The notes under the pieces are model-generated. The model was given only the letters and a program-made list of their open reading frames with translations. It was not told where the DNA came from and ran no database searches. Below are positions 1-8,971 of a stretch of DNA of 64,000 nt, piece by piece; position 1 is the stretch's first letter; every line of letters begins with the position of its first letter. A program made the translations under genes and the position numbers. Origin of the DNA: Janthinobacterium aquaticum (GTDB lineage: Bacteria; Pseudomonadota; Gammaproteobacteria; Burkholderiales; Burkholderiaceae_D); the NCBI RefSeq assembly GCF_009208565.1, contig NZ_WFLK01000005.1, positions 124,001-188,000 of the forward strand, in the 5' to 3' direction.

Positions 1-991
1 ACCAGAAGCGCATGCGTTCGGCCTCGGTATTTGACACGGCAATCGCGCTGGCGCCCGCCCCTTCCAGCACCGATGTCATGCGGGCGATTTCCTCGGCCAC
101 TTCGGCGTGCGTGCCATCGGCTTCGCACAGCAAAATGGCGGCTGCATCGATATCGTAGCCGGCTTTGACAAACGGCTCGACCATGCGCGACGAGGTCTGG
201 TCCATCATTTCCAGGCCAGCCGGAATAATGCCAGCGGCAATCACATTGGCCACTGCATTGCCGCCGGTGACGACGTCGTCAAACGAGGCCATGATCACGC
301 GCGCCGTGGCCGGCTTGGGAATCAGGCGCACCGTGACTTCGGTGACGATGCCCAGCATGCCTTCGGAGCCGATAAAGACGGCCAGCAGATCGAGCCCGGG
401 CGCGTCGAGCGCTTCGCCACCAAGTTCGATGATGTCGCCGTCGATGGTGGCTACGCGCACGCGCAGTACATTGTGCACTGTCAGGCCGTATTTCAGGCAA
501 TGCACGCCGCCCGAATTTTCCGCCACGTTGCCGCCGATGGTGCAGGCAATCTGCGACGACGGATCGGGCGCATAGTACAGCGCATGGGGCGCGGCGGCTT
601 CGGAAATGGCCAGGTTGCGCACGCCCGGCTGTACCACGGCCAGGCGCGCATAAGCGTCGACGCGCACGATGCGGTTCAGGCGTGCCGTCGACAGCACCAC
701 CCCGTCGGCAATCGGCAGCGCACCGCCGGACAGGCCGGTGCCGGCGCCGCGCGGCACCACCGGCACCTGCAGCTCGCGGCACACCTGCAGGATGGCCAGC
801 ACCTGCTGTTCGGTGTCGGGCAAGGTGACGATCATCGGCAACTGCCGGTAGGCGGCCAGACCGTCGCATTCGTAGGGGCGCGTGTCTTCGGTAGCCGACA
901 GCACGCAGCGCGCCGGCAGCACTGCCAGCAAGGCGGCCAGCACTTGCTGCTGGCGCGAGAGGGAAAATCCGGTGGATGCAGCAGTAAGCAT
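1..991 (-). CDS. FAD-linked oxidase, GlcD/D-lactate dehydrogenase type (partial)
   Basis: This is a flavin-dependent 2-hydroxyacid oxidase of the GlcD family, which oxidises glycolate or D-lactate. The reading frame is open from 991 to the window edge (about 330 residues), so the C-terminal part lies outside. The FAD-binding type-4 fold shows the signatures VVPRGAGTGLSGGALP and TIGGNVAENSGGVH. I chose the ATG at 991 because AGGA lies nine bases upstream; an in-frame ATG at 1009 is possible but has no clear ribosome binding site. It is divergent from the cobalamin adenosyltransferase gene. Whether it is the GlcD subunit of glycolate oxidase or a stand-alone D-lactate dehydrogenase cannot be told without the missing part and the genes beyond it. 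Confidence 0.88.
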   Translation of the reverse strand, partial: MLTAASTGFSLSRQQQVLAALLAVLPARCVLSATEDTRPYECDGLAAYRQLPMIVTLPDTEQQVLAILQVCRELQVPVVPRGAGTGLSGGALPIADGVVLSTARLNRIVRVDAYARLAVVQPGVRNLAISEAAAPHALYYAPDPSSQIACTIGGNVAENSGGVHCLKYGLTVHNVLRVRVATIDGDIIELGGEALDAPGLDLLAVFIGSEGMLGIVTEVTVRLIPKPATARVIMASFDDVVTGGNAVANVIAAGIIPAGLEMMDQTSSRMVEPFVKAGYDIDAAAILLCEADGTHAEVAEEIARMTSVLEGAGASAIAVSNTEAERMRFW

Positions 992-1134
992 GAAAGCGTG
1001 TCCTGGCATGGCATTGCCACGATTGTAAGCACAATTTGGCGCTGCACTGCAAGTTTTGGCGCGATTGGCCGTGCGGCCGCTGGCTGGCAGGCGCACAGTG
1101 TCGTATGCTGCCCCTTTTCATTGAAGGATCAACC

Positions 1135-1686
1135 ATGGGCAAGCGACTCTCGAAAATAGCCACGCGCACCGGCGACGATGGCACCACCGGCTTGGGTGAC
1201 GGCAGCCGCGTCGGCAAGGACAGCGCGCGCATCCACGCCATGGGCGACGTCGACGAGCTCAACTCCCATCTGGGACTGCTGCTGTGCGAAGACATGCCGG
1301 CCACCCTGGGCGACGAGCTGATGGCGATCCAGCACGACCTGTTCGACCTGGGCGGCGAAATCTGCATCCCTGGCTACCAGCTGATCAAGGAAGAGCATGT
1401 GCTGCGGCTCGACACCCTGCTGGCCAAATACAACGCTGACCTGCCTGCGCTGAGCGAATTCATCCTGCCAGCCGGCTCGCGCGCCGCTTCGCTGGCCCAT
1501 GTCTGCCGCACCATCTGCCGGCGCGCCGAACGCCAGCTGGTGGCGCTGGCCGGCAGCGAAACCATCAATGCCCATCCGCGCCAGTACCTGAACCGCCTGT
1601 CCGACCTGCTGTTCGTGCTTGCGCGCGTGCTCAACCGCTTTGCCGGCGGCGGCGATGTGCTGTGGCGGCACGACCGCACCAGATAA
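1135..1686 (+). CDS. cob(I)yrinic acid a,c-diamide adenosyltransferase, PduO type
   Basis: The enzyme transfers the adenosyl group of ATP to cob(I)alamin, making coenzyme B12 in the cytoplasm. The 183-residue product has the family's N-terminal ATP-binding signature TRTGDDGTTGLGDGSRV (residues 10-26), the RRAERQ helix and a C-terminal NRLSDLLFVLAR helix, all expected for the PduO/MMAB fold. The longer upstream frame from 1036 is not used: the ATG at 1135 has GAAGGA about seven bases before it and begins exactly at the conserved domain. It stands alone, next to a divergent GlcD-type gene. Nothing in the window shows a B12-dependent partner enzyme. Confidence 0.93.
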   Translation: MGKRLSKIATRTGDDGTTGLGDGSRVGKDSARIHAMGDVDELNSHLGLLLCEDMPATLGDELMAIQHDLFDLGGEICIPGYQLIKEEHVLRLDTLLAKYNADLPALSEFILPAGSRAASLAHVCRTICRRAERQLVALAGSETINAHPRQYLNRLSDLLFVLARVLNRFAGGGDVLWRHDRTR

Positions 1687-1765
1687 TTGAGGACTCTGCG
1701 ATAGCGCAACCAAACCATCGATCACGACGGACAACCAGCGCAGGCCGGCCTAAGATGACCGCTGC

Positions 1766-1780
1766 TACTAAAAAATAGTA
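1766..1780. promoter_or_regulatory. short AT-rich inverted repeat upstream of the DUF4160/DUF2442 pair
   Basis: TACTA-AAAAA-TAGTA is a perfect 5-bp inverted repeat about 35 bases before the DUF4160 frame, in an AT-rich stretch that contrasts with the surrounding GC-rich DNA. It could be an operator or promoter element for the pair; there is no direct proof. Confidence 0.25.
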
Positions 1781-1813
1781 AAAAATAACCCAATCACTTA
1801 GGTTTACGCTAAA

Positions 1814-2065
1814 ATTCCTACCATCCTGACCTTGCAAGGCCTGCGCGTTGTCATTTATTCCAATGATCATCGGCCGGCCCATGTGCATGTGATCGGGCGC
1901 GGGTGTGAGGCTGTGTTTGTCCTGTCGTGTCCCCATGGGCCACCGCAATTGCGAGAGAACTACGGCTACGCACGACAACAATTGAACCGGATCGTTGCGG
2001 CCCTGCTGGCCGTATTGACCGATCTGTGCTGGCATTGGAGGCAAATCCATGGACCTGACCGATAA
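1814..2065 (+). CDS. DUF4160 domain protein (probable ATT start)
   Basis: This is a small protein of the DUF4160 family, recognised from the core YSNDHRPAHVHVIGRG followed by LRENYGYARQQLNRI. Its function is unknown. The frame opens after a TAG at 1799 and contains no ATG or GTG before the conserved core. The conserved N-terminus (M)PTILTLQGLRVVIYS begins with ATT at 1814; the first conventional codon is TTG at 1832, which would delete the first beta strand. The gene overlaps the following DUF2442 gene by 17 bases. DUF4160 and DUF2442 genes are often paired and have been suspected of being toxin-antitoxin-like; that is inference. The start could be a true AUU codon or a decayed ATG. Confidence 0.7.
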   Translation: MPTILTLQGLRVVIYSNDHRPAHVHVIGRGCEAVFVLSCPHGPPQLRENYGYARQQLNRIVAALLAVLTDLCWHWRQIHGPDR

Positions 2066-2480
2066 CGATTTTCTGCTGGCTAACCAGCGCGCGGCCGACA
2101 AGGCTGCCACCTTTCCTGCGGCCGTGGCCGTGCACTACGACCGGCATCTGGCGCGCGTGGTCATTACGCTGGCGTCAAAACTGCAGCTGGCTTTTGCACC
2201 GGGCGATGTGGAGGCGCTGGCACAGGCCACACCGGAACAACTCGACATCAGCGAAATCAGCCCATCGGGGCTGGGCGTGCATTTCCCGCTGGTTGACGCC
2301 GACCTGTATCTGCCTGCCCTGCTCGAAGGTTTTCTGGGGTCGCAACGCTGGGCAGCGGCGCAAAACGGTCGCAAGGGCGGCCAGGCGCGCTCAAGCGCCA
2401 AGGCTGCTGCATCGCGTGAAAATGGCAAACTGGGCGGACGCCCGAAGAAAGCCGGTGCGGCTGCCGAACCGGCAGCCTGA
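2049..2480 (+). CDS. DUF2442 domain protein
   Basis: A 143-residue protein. The first 90 residues match the DUF2442 fold (VAVHYDRHLARVVITLASK, then ISPSGLGVHFPLVDADLYLPALLEGFLG). The tail is rich in Lys, Arg, Gly and Ala (NGRKGGQARSSAK, GKLGGRPKK) and looks nucleic-acid binding. The ATG at 2049 follows GGAGG at seven bases, and the gene overlaps the 3' end of the DUF4160 gene by 17 bases, so the two are translated as one unit. Function is unknown. The basic tail makes this member the likelier DNA-binding or antitoxin-like partner, which is inference. Its last codons form half of a large inverted repeat. Confidence 0.85.
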   Translation: MDLTDNDFLLANQRAADKAATFPAAVAVHYDRHLARVVITLASKLQLAFAPGDVEALAQATPEQLDISEISPSGLGVHFPLVDADLYLPALLEGFLGSQRWAAAQNGRKGGQARSSAKAAASRENGKLGGRPKKAGAAAEPAA

Positions 2481-2489
2481 CGCACCGGC
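2451..2489. terminator. large hairpin shared by two convergent genes
   Basis: GCCGGTGCG/CGCACCGGC (9 bp) encloses GCTGCCG/CGGCAGC (7 bp) around a three-base loop, with a CTGA bulge that contains the DUF2442 stop codon. It lies between two convergent genes only 11 bases apart, so it probably ends or protects both transcripts. There is no long T-run on either strand. Confidence 0.55.
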
Positions 2490-2491
2490 AG

Positions 2492-3655
2492 TTACAGCAC
2501 TTCCAGGAAACTCTTCATGGCATCGAGTTCGTCTGCCGTCAGTTTCAATGGCTGCAACAAATCTGACGATATCGGGAATTTCGGATCGGCTTTCTGCGCG
2601 GCTGTGCGCGGCTTGGGCTTGGGCATGCCGGTGTTGTACATGATCAGCACTTCATTGAGCGATGGAATCAGGCCATGGTGCATCCACGGGCCTGAATGCG
2701 ACACCCCACGCAGCCCGGGCGTGCGAAACTTGCCCACATCGGCATCGGCGTTGGTGGCCTGGTAGCGGCCCCAGTCTTCAAAAAACTTGCGACCATACAG
2801 CGATAGCCCCAGGTTATGGAACTGCTGGTCGGTCAGCAGCACGCCGCTGTGACAGCTCATGCAGCGCGCCTTGGTGCGATACAAGTGCAGGCCCAGCAAT
2901 TCACGGTCGTTCAGCGCCGTGCGCTGGCCTTCCAGGAACGTGTCAAACCGCGTCTCGGGCGGAATCAGGGTACGCTGGTAATCGGCCAGCGCCGTCAATA
3001 TGCGCGGCAACGTCACGCCCCCCTCCTTGCCGAAGGCAGCATCGAACTGTTGCATGTAGTCGTCGAGCCTGGCCAGCTTGGCTGGCAGCGCCTCGATATC
3101 CATCGCCATTTCATCGGGATGCCTGAGCGGCCCCAGCGCCTGCTCTTCCAGCGTGGCGGCGCGGCCATCCCAGAACAGCGACTTCATCTGCCCCGCGCCC
3201 AGCAGCCCCGGCGTATTGCGCACGCCGGCGCGGCCACCATCGCCAATCGAAAAACGCTTGTTGTCGGCAAAACTGTAAGCGGGACTATGGCAGCTGATGC
3301 AGGCAATCGCGTTCGAGCCCGACAGGCGCTGATCGGCAAACAGGCGCTGGCCCAGCGCCACTACCTTGGGATCAACCTTGGGCTGCGGCAATGACGACAC
3401 GGGTGCCATCTCGACCGGCGTAATGCCATCGGCCACCTGCGGCTTGGGCCAGTTGGCAATCGGCCCGGCATACACCTGGCGCAGGCAGGCGATGTTCCAG
3501 CCAGTGCCCTGCGCGCACGCATCGGTGCCCGGCGCCGCTGGCGCAACCCTGGCGGCGGCACGGGCCTGGCCGTCGCTGCCAGGCAAGGTCGCGCCGGCAG
3601 CCAGCAGCACGGCGCAAGCAAAAAAAGTCTTCTTCAGATGAAATCGGATGGTCAT
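2492..3655 (-). CDS. di-heme cytochrome c peroxidase / MauG family protein
   Basis: A periplasmic di-heme protein that reduces hydrogen peroxide or carries out MauG-like oxidation. The 387-residue product starts with a signal peptide (FFACAVLLAAGATLPGSDGQA) and carries two c-type heme motifs: CISCH (residues 119-123) and CMSCH (265-269). Other family features are RLFADQRLSGSNAIAC, RNTPGLLGAG and FRTPGLRGVSHSGPWMHHG. The ATG at 3655 begins right at the signal peptide; the frame continues upstream to 3745 without homology. It stands alone, with an AT-rich 119-bp promoter region before it. The sequence alone does not decide between a true peroxidase and a MauG-like enzyme. Confidence 0.88.
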   Translation of the reverse strand: MTIRFHLKKTFFACAVLLAAGATLPGSDGQARAAARVAPAAPGTDACAQGTGWNIACLRQVYAGPIANWPKPQVADGITPVEMAPVSSLPQPKVDPKVVALGQRLFADQRLSGSNAIACISCHSPAYSFADNKRFSIGDGGRAGVRNTPGLLGAGQMKSLFWDGRAATLEEQALGPLRHPDEMAMDIEALPAKLARLDDYMQQFDAAFGKEGGVTLPRILTALADYQRTLIPPETRFDTFLEGQRTALNDRELLGLHLYRTKARCMSCHSGVLLTDQQFHNLGLSLYGRKFFEDWGRYQATNADADVGKFRTPGLRGVSHSGPWMHHGLIPSLNEVLIMYNTGMPKPKPRTAAQKADPKFPISSDLLQPLKLTADELDAMKSFLEVL

Positions 3656-3774
3656 AGGCCGTCTGGTTAAGCCAAGCAGCGAGTTCTGCTTTGGCAACCC
3701 GAAATGATAGATAGTTGCATTTCCATTTGCAATGCCGAAGGCCATGTTTGTCAGCTTTTTTAACAGTGCTCAAT

Positions 3775-5856
3775 TCATGCTTCGGCTGCGACCTGCCACA
3801 GCAGGCCATGCAAGGCCTGCAACTGCGCCACGGCATCGTGCTGCAGCGGCGTCAGGCCCTCTGGCGCGCAAGGCGGCAACGCTTTCGCGTCGGCGCCGTC
3901 GTGCAGCAAGGCTTCGATCTGCACCACCGCTTGCGCCAGCCACTGCTGCAGCGCCGGCGGCGCCGGCATGGCCAAAGGACTCAGGCTGATGCGCGCAGCG
4001 CTGCCGGCCACGCGCCGCAGCAGCGGCAGCAAGCGCATGGCGCGGTAGGCCAGGCCATGGCGTTCGAGCCGGCGTTCAATGCGCAGGCGCTGCAGCACCT
4101 GCTCGGCATTATTGCTGGCTAGTCCCGCCTCGCGGCGCACGCCGGCGATCGTGCGATCCCATTTGCCGCCGGCCGCCATCACGGCCAGCAAATACTGCAA
4201 ATTGGCCGACACGGCCTGCGCCAGGCGCGGCCGCAGGTCGTCGGCCTCGCGGTCGGGCCACAGGAAAAAAGTGGCCAGCAGCGCCAGCAGGCAACCCAGC
4301 ACATTGTTGCCCAGGCGGCTGATCGCATACATGGCCTCGTTCGCCGGCGCCGCGTAGTCGGCCACCAGCACAAAGGCCGGCGTCATGAACAGCACGTGCA
4401 GGCTGTAGCTGACGCGGCGCAGCGCCATGGTCGCCACGATCAGCGGAAACACGATCAGTGAAATGGCCAGCGGACTCTGGATCGCCAGCCCGATCAGCAC
4501 CGCCAGCAGGGCGCCCAGCACGCTGCCGGTCACGCGCTCGATGCCGCGCGGCCAGGTGCTGGCCACCGACGGCTGCAGAATCAGCAACGTGGCCATGGTA
4601 GCCCAGTAGCCAAATGGAATCTGCAGCCAGGCCACCAGCGCAAAACCGGTGGTGGTGGCCAGCGCCACGCGCGCCGCATGGCGCCAGCCCAGCGACTGCA
4701 CGGTGGCGTTGTTCTTGAGCGTCTGCCAGGCCTGCAGCAGGGTTTGCCTGGCAGCTTCGGGCCAAGGCAGCTCGACCATTGGGGCTGCGTCCAGTTCGAT
4801 AGTGTCGACATGCAGGCGCAAGGGCAGCAGCGCGCCCAGCGCCGCCTCCAGCCGCCGGCCGCAGGCGGCCAGGCGCTGCTGCAGCACGGCAACTTCGCCC
4901 TCGCGCATATCGGCGCCGCCCGCCACGCGGCCAAAACGGCGCAGCAGCACCGCCATGGTGTCCAGACTGCGCCGCGCACGCGGCTGCGCATGCAGGCTCT
5001 GGCGTTCGTGCTCGCAGGTATGGGTGACGGCAATCAGGTAGGCAAACAGGCGCTCGGCGTCCGACAGCGCCAGCAGCAATTGCTCGTACTGATGATGGCG
5101 GGCGGCCTGCGACGGCGGCACGGCAGCGAGCGCCACGCGTCCGGCCTCCAGTGCGGCGCGGGCCCGTGCGCGATGCACGGCGCCATGGGCAACGCCCTCG
5201 CCTGTGGTACCGGCCAGCGGCGTGCGTGCCAGGAAGCGCGCATTGTCACGCGCAATGGCGGCCAGGCGCGCATAGGCGCTGCGCACGGCGCGCCGCGCCG
5301 GCAGCAGCGGATCGATGCGCCAGACGGTAAAGCTGAGCAGGGTGGCAAACAGACAGCCCGACAGGTAAATGCCGAGGAAAGACAGCGCCTGGCGCGCGTC
5401 ATGCAAGGGATGCGTGACCATCACCACGCAGGCGGTGGCCGACAAAATAGCCACCAGGCCGGCCGCCGCGCCCCAGATACGCGCCAGCGCGCCCAGCCAG
5501 GAAAACAGCAGCACCGCCAGCGCCGCCGGCCAGATGCCCTGTGCGGCGGCCAGTGCCGAAACGCCGCCAGCGACGGTCGACGCTGCGGCAAAGCCCAGCA
5601 TCGAGGCAAAGCGCATGCGCCGCGTGCCGGCCGCATCGGCCAGGCAGGTCCAGAAGGCGCCGATGGCGGCCCAGGAAAAATCGGGATGGTCAAACAGCCA
5701 GCCCAGCAGCAGCATGGCGGTGGCCGCGCTGGCCGCACGCAAGCCTTCGGACAGATTGGTTTCATCGACAGCCAGCACCGCCAGCCAGGCCGGACGGCGC
5801 TGTGCCCAGCGTTCGCTGGCACGCACTCTCATCTGCTGCAGTTGTTTCAGTTTCAT
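3775..5856 (-). CDS. FUSC family inner-membrane protein (YccS/aromatic acid exporter type)
   Basis: A 693-residue membrane protein with the two-repeat FUSC layout. A first hydrophobic block near residues 35-175 (SWAAIGAFWTCLADAAG, the family signature) is followed by a cytoplasmic stretch. A second membrane block runs near residues 395-525 (FGYWATMATLLILQPSVAST, WPRGIERVTGSVLGALLA), with a soluble helical tail. Members are linked to efflux of aromatic carboxylates or to the cell envelope; the substrate here is unknown. The start at 5856 has AAGGGG nine bases upstream. No periplasmic adaptor (AaeA/HlyD type) gene is adjacent, which argues against a complete AaeAB-type pump at this locus. Confidence 0.85.
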   Translation of the reverse strand: MKLKQLQQMRVRASERWAQRRPAWLAVLAVDETNLSEGLRAASAATAMLLLGWLFDHPDFSWAAIGAFWTCLADAAGTRRMRFASMLGFAAASTVAGGVSALAAAQGIWPAALAVLLFSWLGALARIWGAAAGLVAILSATACVVMVTHPLHDARQALSFLGIYLSGCLFATLLSFTVWRIDPLLPARRAVRSAYARLAAIARDNARFLARTPLAGTTGEGVAHGAVHRARARAALEAGRVALAAVPPSQAARHHQYEQLLLALSDAERLFAYLIAVTHTCEHERQSLHAQPRARRSLDTMAVLLRRFGRVAGGADMREGEVAVLQQRLAACGRRLEAALGALLPLRLHVDTIELDAAPMVELPWPEAARQTLLQAWQTLKNNATVQSLGWRHAARVALATTTGFALVAWLQIPFGYWATMATLLILQPSVASTWPRGIERVTGSVLGALLAVLIGLAIQSPLAISLIVFPLIVATMALRRVSYSLHVLFMTPAFVLVADYAAPANEAMYAISRLGNNVLGCLLALLATFFLWPDREADDLRPRLAQAVSANLQYLLAVMAAGGKWDRTIAGVRREAGLASNNAEQVLQRLRIERRLERHGLAYRAMRLLPLLRRVAGSAARISLSPLAMPAPPALQQWLAQAVVQIEALLHDGADAKALPPCAPEGLTPLQHDAVAQLQALHGLLWQVAAEA

Positions 5857-5944
5857 GCGCCCCTTGCCGTCTCTGCGAATTGACCTGCAGATATTGTAAG
5901 GGGCGCAACGCCCGCCATGCAGCGGGGGGAACTACGTAGCGAAC

Positions 5945-6796
5945 TTAACCCTTGGTCGCGCCAAAGGTCAGGCCGGCAACAAAATGCTTCTGCATCAGGA
6001 AAAACATGATCACCGATGGCAAGGCCGCCAGGATGGAGCCGGCCGAGACCAGATTCCAGGCCGTGGTCCACTGCCCTTTCAGGCCGGCCACGCCAACCGT
6101 GATCGGCGCCGCTTCGTCCCCTTGCGTCAGCACCAGCGCCCAGAAGTAGTCGTTCCACACAAACGTAAACACCAGGATGCCCAATGCGGCCAGCGCCGGC
6201 CGGATCAGCGGCAGGATCACTTTCGTGAAAATCGTCCACTCACCGGCGCCTTCAATGCGCGCCGCCTCGATCAGCTCGAACGGCAGCTGCTTGATGAAGT
6301 TGCGCAGGAACAGCGTGCAAAAGCCGGTCTGGAAAGCCACATGGAACAGGATCAGTCCCTGCACTGTGTTGAACACGCCAAACTCGAGCGACATATTGCG
6401 CACCGGGATCATCAGGATTTGCACCGGCACGAAGTTGCACGCTACAAAGGTCGCAAACAGCAAGATGTTGCCTTTGAACTTGTAGGTCGACAGGGCAAAG
6501 CCGGCCATGGCCGCCAGCGCAATCGAGCCGACCACCGAAGGCACGGTAATGAGGATGCTGTTCCAGAAATAATGCAGCATGGGCGAGGCAGTCAGCGCCT
6601 CGTGGTAATTGGCCCACAGCGACAGGTCTTTCGGCCAGCCCCAGTAATTGCCTTCCATCAGCTCTTCGGTCGAGCGCACCGACGTCACCAGTACGGCGAT
6701 CATCGGCAGCAGCCACACCAGCAGCGCCAGCGGCAGGGACAGTTTGTAGAGGCCGCGATTGAACGGCTTCCACTTGGCAACGGGCATCGGATACAT
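5945..6796 (-). CDS. carbohydrate ABC transporter permease, MalG type
   Basis: The second inner-membrane permease of a sugar importer (283 residues). It has six predicted membrane segments and the EAA loop EAARIEGAGEWTIFTKVILP that docks to the ATPase. It begins with ATG at 6796 behind AAGGGG and lies nine bases after the stop of the other permease. It is the last gene of the galactoside operon (ATPase, GH42, binding protein, MalF, MalG). The substrate is inferred to be a beta-galactoside because the beta-galactosidase gene is in the same operon. Confidence 0.92.
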   Translation of the reverse strand: MYPMPVAKWKPFNRGLYKLSLPLALLVWLLPMIAVLVTSVRSTEELMEGNYWGWPKDLSLWANYHEALTASPMLHYFWNSILITVPSVVGSIALAAMAGFALSTYKFKGNILLFATFVACNFVPVQILMIPVRNMSLEFGVFNTVQGLILFHVAFQTGFCTLFLRNFIKQLPFELIEAARIEGAGEWTIFTKVILPLIRPALAALGILVFTFVWNDYFWALVLTQGDEAAPITVGVAGLKGQWTTAWNLVSAGSILAALPSVIMFFLMQKHFVAGLTFGATKG

Positions 6797-6805
6797 GGTT
6801 TCCCC

Positions 6806-7663
6806 TTATTTTTCGTTGCGCAGCATGCGCTTGAGGTGGTACACGATGTAGATCAGCATCAACCCGAACAACACCACGGCAACAGCTGCCGAATACCCCT
6901 GGCGGTAATACTTGATGGCCTGGTCATATGCGTAATAGGCCAGCACGGTCGAGCTTTCAAACGGACCGCCGCTGCTCATTACCGAAATCAGGTCAAAGCT
7001 GCGCAGCGCGCCGATAATCGTCACCACCACCGCCATGAAGGTACTGGGGCGCAGTTGCGGCAAGATGACGTACACCAGCATCTTCCAGCCTTTGGCGCCC
7101 TCCATGCGCGCCGCCTCCACCTGCTCGGAATTGATCGAGGTCAGGCCGGTCAGGTACAGGATCATGCAATACGCTGTTTGCGGCCACAGCGCGGCAAAGA
7201 TAATGCCGTAGGTCACGTAGCGCGGGTCGCCCAGCACCGGCACGCCATGGCCGAGGATCAGCGCCAGCAGGCCAAAGGTCGGGTCGTAGAACCAGCTGAA
7301 GATCAGACCGACCACCACGCCCGAGAGCACGAACGGCGCAAAAAACAGCGACTTGACCAGCCGGATGCCGCGTACCTGCTGGTTCAGGTACAGCGCCACG
7401 GCCAACCCTGCCGGCGGCGCCAGCAGGAACAGCACCAGCCACAGGAAGTTGTTTTTCAGCGCAGTAAAAAACGTCTCCGCGTGGAACAGCTCGACATAGT
7501 TGGCCAGCCCGACGAAGCTCTTTTCCGCCAGACCATCCCATTCAAAAAAGCTCAGGTAGATCGTGGACAGGATCGGGTAGACGACGTACAGGCCAACCAG
7601 CAGGCAGGCCGGCGCCAGGAACAGGAAGGCGGCGCGATGCCGCTTGAACGCCGGCGAATTCAT
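6806..7663 (-). CDS. carbohydrate ABC transporter permease, MalF type
   Basis: The first permease subunit of the sugar importer (285 residues). Membrane segments begin at FLFLAPACLLVGLYVVYPIL, and the EAA loop is EAARMEGAKGWKMLVYVILP. I chose the ATG at 7663, whose A is shared with the TGA stop of the binding-protein gene (TGATG), a typical sign of translational coupling. A GTG directly before it (7666) is in frame but would deepen the overlap. It forms the channel together with the MalG-type subunit downstream. Confidence 0.92.
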   Translation of the reverse strand: MNSPAFKRHRAAFLFLAPACLLVGLYVVYPILSTIYLSFFEWDGLAEKSFVGLANYVELFHAETFFTALKNNFLWLVLFLLAPPAGLAVALYLNQQVRGIRLVKSLFFAPFVLSGVVVGLIFSWFYDPTFGLLALILGHGVPVLGDPRYVTYGIIFAALWPQTAYCMILYLTGLTSINSEQVEAARMEGAKGWKMLVYVILPQLRPSTFMAVVVTIIGALRSFDLISVMSSGGPFESSTVLAYYAYDQAIKYYRQGYSAAVAVVLFGLMLIYIVYHLKRMLRNEK

Positions 7664-8907
7664 CACGATTTCTTGTAGATGCGTTTGCGGGCCTGTTCCA
7701 GCTGCGCCAGGATTTCATCGATGGCAGCCGGATTGTTGATGAATTTCTGCATGCCTTTCATGCCTTCATCAGCCATTTCCTTGGTCATGTCGCGGTCGTA
7801 GAACTGCGCAATGCCACCCTTGGTATTGGACAGGATCTCAAAACCGATGCGCGAGATCGGTTCTTCCGGCGGGGCCGATTTGCTGTTGGCCGGCAGCGAA
7901 CCCAGGCCTTCGGCCAGCTTGGCGCTGATCGCGGGCGAGCCGGCAAAGGCCAGGAAGCGGCGCGCATCGACCTTGTTCTTGGCGCGGCTAGGAATATGCA
8001 GCGACTCGATCGGGCCTTCTTCGGCACCGACAATGGCAGGGTCGATAGTCGGGAACTGGAAGTAGCCCATCACCTGGGCCTGCTTGGCCGGGAAGCCCTT
8101 GGCAATGAAGGTGCCCATCAACATCATGGCAGCCTTGCCCTGGAACATGAACGGCTGGGCCGCGTCGAGGTCATACGACAGCGCATTGTCGATAAAGTAT
8201 TTGCTGTCGAGCAGCGTCTTCCAGGTGGTGTAGACCTTTTTCACGCGCGCATCGGTGTACGGCACTTCGCCGCTCATCAGCTTTTGATGGAACTCGTAGC
8301 CGTTGATGCGCAGGTCCAGATAGTCGAACCAGCCAGCCAGGGTCCAGGCATCACGGCCACCGACGGTAAATGGCGTAATGCCGGCAGCCTTGAGCTTCTT
8401 GCTCGCGTCGAGCAGCTCGGCCCAGGTTTTCGGCTCGGCAGTGATGCCTGCTTTTTCAAACAGGTCCTTGCGGTAGAACATGCCCCACGAGTAGTACACG
8501 GTCGGCATTGCATACTGCTTGCCTTTGTAGGACGAGGCTTCCTTGCTCGAAGCAAAGGTTTCGTTCCAGTTGTTCTTGACCCAGTCGCCGCTCAGGTCTT
8601 CAAACAGGCCGCGGCTGGCGTAGTACGCCATGCGCTCGCCGTTGTGCCAGGTCACTACATCGGGCGCCGCCGACGACAGCCAGTTCGGCAGCTGGATCTT
8701 GTAGGCTTCTTCGTCGACAAACGCCACCTTCAGTTCCACATCGGGATTGGCCTTTTTGAATTCGTCGAGCGTCGATTGCCATACCGTGCGCTGGCTGGCA
8801 CCCTTGTAGGCGATATTAATGGCCAGCGTGCCGGCCTGGGCGATACCACTGAGCATGACAGCGGAAGCCACTGCCGACAGCATTACAGTCTTGATCGTGC
8901 GTTTCAT
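7663..8907 (-). CDS. extracellular sugar-binding protein of ABC importer
   Basis: A periplasmic solute-binding protein of the MalE/SBP_bac_1 family, 414 residues. A signal peptide (TVMLSAVASAVMLSGIAQA) precedes the mature sequence GTLAINIAYKGASQRTVWQS; WHNGERMAYYASRGLFEDLS and the later GLGSLPANSKSA are typical of the fold. The ATG at 8907 has a strong ribosome binding site, GGAGACAAA. It captures the sugar for the two permeases that follow. It lies 64 bases downstream of the beta-galactosidase gene, which makes beta-galactosides the likely ligand. The extra gap and strong site would suit higher expression than its neighbours, as is common for binding proteins. Confidence 0.92.
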   Translation of the reverse strand: MKRTIKTVMLSAVASAVMLSGIAQAGTLAINIAYKGASQRTVWQSTLDEFKKANPDVELKVAFVDEEAYKIQLPNWLSSAAPDVVTWHNGERMAYYASRGLFEDLSGDWVKNNWNETFASSKEASSYKGKQYAMPTVYYSWGMFYRKDLFEKAGITAEPKTWAELLDASKKLKAAGITPFTVGGRDAWTLAGWFDYLDLRINGYEFHQKLMSGEVPYTDARVKKVYTTWKTLLDSKYFIDNALSYDLDAAQPFMFQGKAAMMLMGTFIAKGFPAKQAQVMGYFQFPTIDPAIVGAEEGPIESLHIPSRAKNKVDARRFLAFAGSPAISAKLAEGLGSLPANSKSAPPEEPISRIGFEILSNTKGGIAQFYDRDMTKEMADEGMKGMQKFINNPAAIDEILAQLEQARKRIYKKS

Positions 8908-8971
8908 TTTGTCTCCTTGGTTTTTTATAAGGGAAGAGCCACTGCTACACAAAGTCGGATCTGCCGCCCGC

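Noticed and set aside
3700-3745. AT-rich repeats upstream of the di-heme peroxidase as a Fur or Fnr box
   Set aside because: TTGCA/TGCAA arms are short and do not match either consensus well.
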